Below are positions 60,240 through 64,000 of a stretch of 64,000 bases of DNA, one piece after another. The notes beneath the pieces are model-generated. The model had not been told where the DNA came from and made no database searches. It was given only the letters and a program-made list of their open reading frames with translations. The position numbers and the translations under genes were made by a program. The DNA comes from Tamarix chinensis (taxonomy: Eukaryota > Streptophyta > Magnoliopsida > Caryophyllales > Tamaricaceae): contig CM060174.1 of NCBI GenBank assembly GCA_030549775.1, positions 22,308,693-22,372,692 of the forward strand, written 5' to 3'. Position 1 is the stretch's first letter. The number at the start of each line of letters is the position of its first letter.

Positions 60240-61524
60240 GGTGAGAACTCTCTCGATCACCTCAACCATCTTTGATGAGATTTGAGGTTGTCAGCCAGAA
60301 GATGTCTACCTTAAGTAGATCAAGAAGGCAATATTTAAGGGTAAAGCAGAGGGATTTGAGATTTTTTAACATGGTAGTATCCATTTCCAATGTCAGTGGT
60401 GCATTCTATAGAGATGTGGGAAACTTAAGAGGAGGATCCTTGAGAAGGGTCATCGTACGCCTTATTCCATCCATCTTTGACTGGATAAGCTATACAAGAA
60501 TTTGAGGAGGGTCTATTGGTAGCCCCATATGAAGTGGGATTTTGCAAACTTTGTGGCCCGATGCTTGACCTTTTAGAAGGTTAAGGTGGAACACCAACAT
60601 TTTCTAGGTTCAGTTTAGCCTTTGGAGGTCTTTGAGAAAAAATGGGATAGTGTGTCAATGGACTTTGTGGTTAAATTACCTAAGACCCGTAGTGGTTCAA
60701 ATTCGACCTAGGTAGTGGTTCACCGGTTGACTATGTCCATGGCATTCGTATCAATGAAATTGATGTGGAGTAGAGAGCAGATGGCTAATGCTTATAAGAA
60801 GCATGTGGTTCGGTACCATGGGGTGCCTAAGAACATTATGTGGAGTTGAAATTCTAAATTCTTGTTGCACTTTAGGTAGAATTTGCATGCGGCTCTTAGG
60901 ACACAACTTTAGATGAGCATAACCTTTCATCTAGCAATAGATAGGCGAATTGATCATAATATTTAAACCTTAGAGGATATGCTTCAGGCATGTGTTCTTA
61001 AGTTTTAGGGCAATCCTGTTGATTGCTTGGATTTGGTAGAGTTCTCCTGGAATAATGGTCAGCATGAAAGCATGTGTATGGCACCTTTCAAGGCACTTGA
61101 TGGATGGAAGTGTCATCATCCTATGTGTTGGTGCAACTTTAAGGAGATGGTTGTGTTAGGACCAAAGATGGTAGAGGACACTACCAAAAATATTGATGAT
61201 TTATGACCAGATGAAGGTAGACCAGGATAGATAGAAGAGCTATGAAAATCTACGGAGAAGAGCAGATGAGTTTGAGGTAAGCGATTAAGTTCTTATGAGA
61301 GTTTCACCAACTAAGTGAGTGTTGCATTTTGGTCATAAAATCAATCTTAGCTTGAGATCCATTTGGATGTATGAGATTTTGGATTAGGTTGGAGAGGTTT
61401 CTTACCATCTTACCTTACCTGCTGAGCTTACACACATTCATAACCTTTTTCCACATCTCTCAATTGAGGAGGTAAGTGTCAGATCCTTGATTTGAAGACT
61501 TGGGAGAAACATTTAAAGATCATT
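60240..61524 (+). pseudogene. pol: Element C integrase and C-terminal region, degenerate
   Basis: The zinc-binding end is poor (CGKLKRRILEKGHRTPYSIHL, from about 60,417; cited in part). The core shows KWDSVSMDFVVKLPKT (about 60,640-60,690), VVHRLTMSMAFV, YKKHVVRYHGVPKNI and NSKFL. The first catalytic Asp of MDFV is present; others are unclear because of stops. The C-terminus has [28 protein letters not shown] (61,389-61,470; cited in part), the GPFE-type region typical of Tekay. The following VRSLI marks the last recognisable Pol text before a foreign RT fragment begins near 61,525. Confidence 0.85.
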
Positions 61525-61765
61525 CCTATGCCTAGACTTGATGGCATGCTTGATGATCTTTGTGGTGCACATGTGCTCTCCAAAATTAACTTAAGAAACG
61601 GTTATTATCAAATGATAATTAGGAAAGGGGATGAATGGAAAACTTGATTTAAAATTAAATATGGTCTTTATGAATGGGATTTTAATCCTTTTTGATTGGG
61701 TAATGCACCTAATTCTTTCATGAAACTAATGAATGAAATTATTCATCCTTTCCTAGGTAAATTTA
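61525..61765 (+). pseudogene. pol: CRM-like RT fragment fused to element C
   Basis: About 240 bp encode [21 protein letters not shown], then [25 protein letters not shown] and IIHPFLGKFM. This is the element A/B lineage, not element C. It starts in mid-domain immediately after element C's Pol tail and stops at the same residue as the RT in element B. It lacks the catalytic box and cannot act as an enzyme. Confidence 0.9.
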
Positions 61766-61935
61766 TGAATTTTGACTTGGTATTTAAAACACATCATAAT
61801 ATTTTGTTGGTTCATGTAGGTTTTGGAGAAGTTTAAGTGTCTAAAGTGAATTATGTGAGAAAAATAGGGGTCCCATGTTTATCAACACATACCCTGTCTC
61901 TCACTAAATACTTTGATGTTTTTTTTTTCATTAAA
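61766..61935 (+). other. Junction segment, second copy
   Basis: Paralogous to 51,036-51,202, with roughly 80% identity by eye and small length changes near its right end. It leads into an LTR start at the same point (TTAAA before TGTAATAC here, TCAAA there). Confidence 0.8.
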
Positions 61936-64000
61936 TGTAATACACCATTCCAAAATCCTTCAAATGTATTTAAAATTATATTGATATAAAATAATTTAGT
62001 TTTAGCTTTGAAATGGGCTTGAAGTTCTAATAAAAATGTGAATTTTAAGTGCATCGATCAACTGGTGCACTAAGGAATTAACATTCTTGTTCTTGAAAAG
62101 CCAAATAGTTGGTTTGCCCAAACCCATTAACTGGTTTTCCTGTGATTTCATATCCATTTCTAATTTTGATTCAAATTTCTTTCTAATATTTATGAATTCT
62201 TATTAGAGCTAAATTATACGAATAAGCATGTTTTAGTTCTCTAAGATTATTTTCACATTATTTAGATCACTATATAATTTTAATTAGCCAATTTTTTTTC
62301 CAAAAAGCAAATTTATGGCAAATTTTACCTTTTCTCTTCTCCTTCACCCCTCCCTCTCTCTTTCTTACAGCTAGGGTTGTGATATTAACTTTGTGCACCA
62401 TCTCCTAACTTACCAACCCACCGCCATCCTCATTCCTAACTACACTCAATCCTCTACCACCCCATCAAGTTATCCCTCACTTCTTAGTTGACTAAACTCA
62501 ACCTTACCAGTCTCATCTCTCTCTCTCCTATGATTTTCAACATATCCTTTCCTCTAAACCTTTTATTTCTGATCCATTTTCATCTCTCACTTATAGCTCT
62601 TGTCCACATCCATCTTCTCTTTGATGAAAACTTCCCCAAGTGTTGAGTATCCCTTCATTCTTTCTCTTCTCCTTTCTATTGAGAAAAAAATAGAGACTTT
62701 CTCTAATTTTCTCCCTTCCTTGTGCATGCATTATGTTGCTTTCTCTTCTTCTCATCTGGGTTTTAGTTATCTCTTTCTTCCCTTAAGCAAGGAAGAATTA
62801 AGTTTGATAAAGGTTGAAGATTCCAGCTCTTCCTTTCGCACCTTTTTTTTTGACAAAAAAATAGTGTTTTCTCTTATTCTTCTTCTTATTCTAATTTTTA
62901 TTGATTTTAACTAAGTTTTGAAAGGTAAGTTTTAATGGTTTTAACTTTAATTCTCTTAGAAATCAAGGTTCTGCTAGATAGCAATCAAGTAGGATATTTT
63001 TTTCTATAAGAATTTCTTCAAGGTAAGGCATTCTTATCTTTAATATAAATGAAAAGTTGTGGTATATTGGGGTTACATGTGTTTGGTGTATATGTGAGCA
63101 TGATCTAATTTTATTCCATAATCTAAGCATGTGGTATGATTAATCCTAAAATAATATGGTTGGATTTCTCTAATTTTATGCATAAGCTGGCCATTTGAGC
63201 AAGATTGATTTAAGTATGTATATTACCATGTATCCATGTGAATCTATGTGTGTAGCATGTATTTTTATGTGTGTTTTGAAATAGAAGCATGCTACAATTA
63301 ATACAGTAAGGTGTGGTAAATTTTTGTGTGTGTATCGGATATTTGGGTAATGTTTTACCATGACTAGTCAATTGGTTCTCCAAACCCATTGATAAGTTAT
63401 GCAAGAAGTCAAATGGTTTAGAGCTTTAGATTAGTTGGTCACAAGATCAGTCAATTGGTTTGATAAACAATCAATCATTTGGTTAAACCCATTAACTAGT
63501 TTTCTTGCAAGACAAAATGTATTGGTCTCTGCTTAAACCCATCGACCCATTGGACTAAACCAATTGGCTCATTCCTTTAACCAATCGATCGGTTGGTCAA
63601 ACCCATCGACTGGTTTTTCTACAAGCAAAAATGTGATGGTCTCTGCTTAGACTCATCGACCAATTAGACCAAACCAATCGACTAGTTCCCATGAATAGTC
63701 AATCATTGAAGCCAACAATTCAATTAATTCTTTGGTTTTTTTTTTTAGGTTTAGTATGACCAAACCAGTCAACTAGTTCGGTAGGAAGCTAAATGGTTAA
63801 TTATAAATTATTTTATTTCTTTTGGGCCTTTTTGTGTTCATACCTCCATATATTTACAACATTCAAATTATGATTGCAACTATGATTAAGCTGATTTAAT
63901 AAGAATCATCATAATGGTATTTGAAACTTGAATTTAGTTTGGTGTCATCTCTAAACACTCAAATGGTGGCTTTAATGCCTTGTGTTGTGTTTAGTTTTAT
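61936..64000 (+). mobile_element. LTR (TGTAATAC type), running off the window
   Basis: The start TGTAATACACC at 61,936 aligns with 51,203 for about 800 bp, including the TGATATAAAAYAAWTTAGTTTTAG segment, repeat cores (62,050-62,130) and the CT-rich segment (62,330-62,720). It then continues with AAGCAAGGAAGAATTAA (62,784) as in the 10.5-kb LTR at 11,464, and with the 114-bp repeat. The LTR end is outside the window. Confidence 0.7.
63480..63780 (+). repeat. 114-bp repeat array inside an LTR, plus orientation
   Basis: TGGTCTCTGCTT starts at 63,523 and 63,637, exactly 114 bp apart. Each is followed by an ACCCATCGAC- or ACTCATCGAC-type core and then paired CCAATCGACTAGTT or CCAATCGATCGGTTGG palindromes. 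Both period and order match 2.70-3.13 kb, and a single partial unit ending GCTTAAACCCATC is cut by the CACTA element at 14,220. Confidence 0.8.

Noticed and set aside
60272..60505. 77-codon plus-strand frame in element C
   Set aside because: Out-of-frame reading of the integrase N-terminal region; the neighbouring frame carries the integrase-like text.

Overview
This is plant nuclear DNA. It is AT-rich and gene-poor and consists almost entirely of nested, decayed transposable elements. I see no host protein-coding gene, rRNA, tRNA or CRISPR array. The plant origin rests on three things: Ty3/gypsy chromovirus-type Gag/Pol remnants with initiator-Met primer-binding sites, a CACTA (En/Spm) transposon with a TNP2 transposase and an Ulp1-like second gene, and PIF/Harbinger- and hAT-like non-autonomous DNA elements typical of flowering plants. 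The species cannot be read from the sequence. The density of nested insertions and a CRM-like retrotransposon family would suit pericentromeric heterochromatin, but that is an inference.

Layout. 1-2.6 kb: AT-rich sequence without genes. 2.6-5.3 kb: 3' part of a long LTR with internal tandem repeats, a gag fragment, and a second LTR end. 5.3-10.0 kb: inverted copies of a 114-bp repeat and another long LTR 3' region with a 56-bp tandem repeat. 10.3-26.1 kb: a nested stack. A 22-bp minisatellite is split by a long LTR (10,540-25,939). That LTR is split by a solo CRM-like LTR (11,701-13,821), which itself carries a PIF/Harbinger-like element (11,978-13,279), and by a 9.75-kb CACTA element (14,221-23,972). 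26.1-30.4 kb: nothing recognisable beyond a GT microsatellite. 30,360-37,792: a complete but decayed Ty3/gypsy element (element A) with both LTRs and near-matching 5-bp flanks, holding a precise solo LTR inside its RNase H. 37.8-39.3 kb: a probable minus-strand Ty1/copia LTR. 40.0-40.5 kb: a small hAT-like element. 41.9-48.3 kb: minus-strand LTR remnants and a very AT-rich block. 48,381-51,035: a second CRM-like element (B), internally deleted and fused to foreign sequence. 51.2-53.1 kb: an LTR. 53,121-61.5 kb: a Tekay/Del-type element (C) with a 3.84-kb LTR, PBS and decayed gag-pol. 61.5-64.0 kb: a second copy of the RT-fragment/LTR chimera seen at 51 kb.

None of the coding regions looks functional. 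Every one has stops and frameshifts, and key catalytic residues are lost in the reverse transcriptases and in one protease. The interest lies in structure: one insertion with its empty site present in the same window, solo LTRs with exact target duplications, a Pol C-terminus that runs into the LTR, a shared chimeric breakpoint, and a 114-bp palindrome-rich repeat found inside several LTRs.
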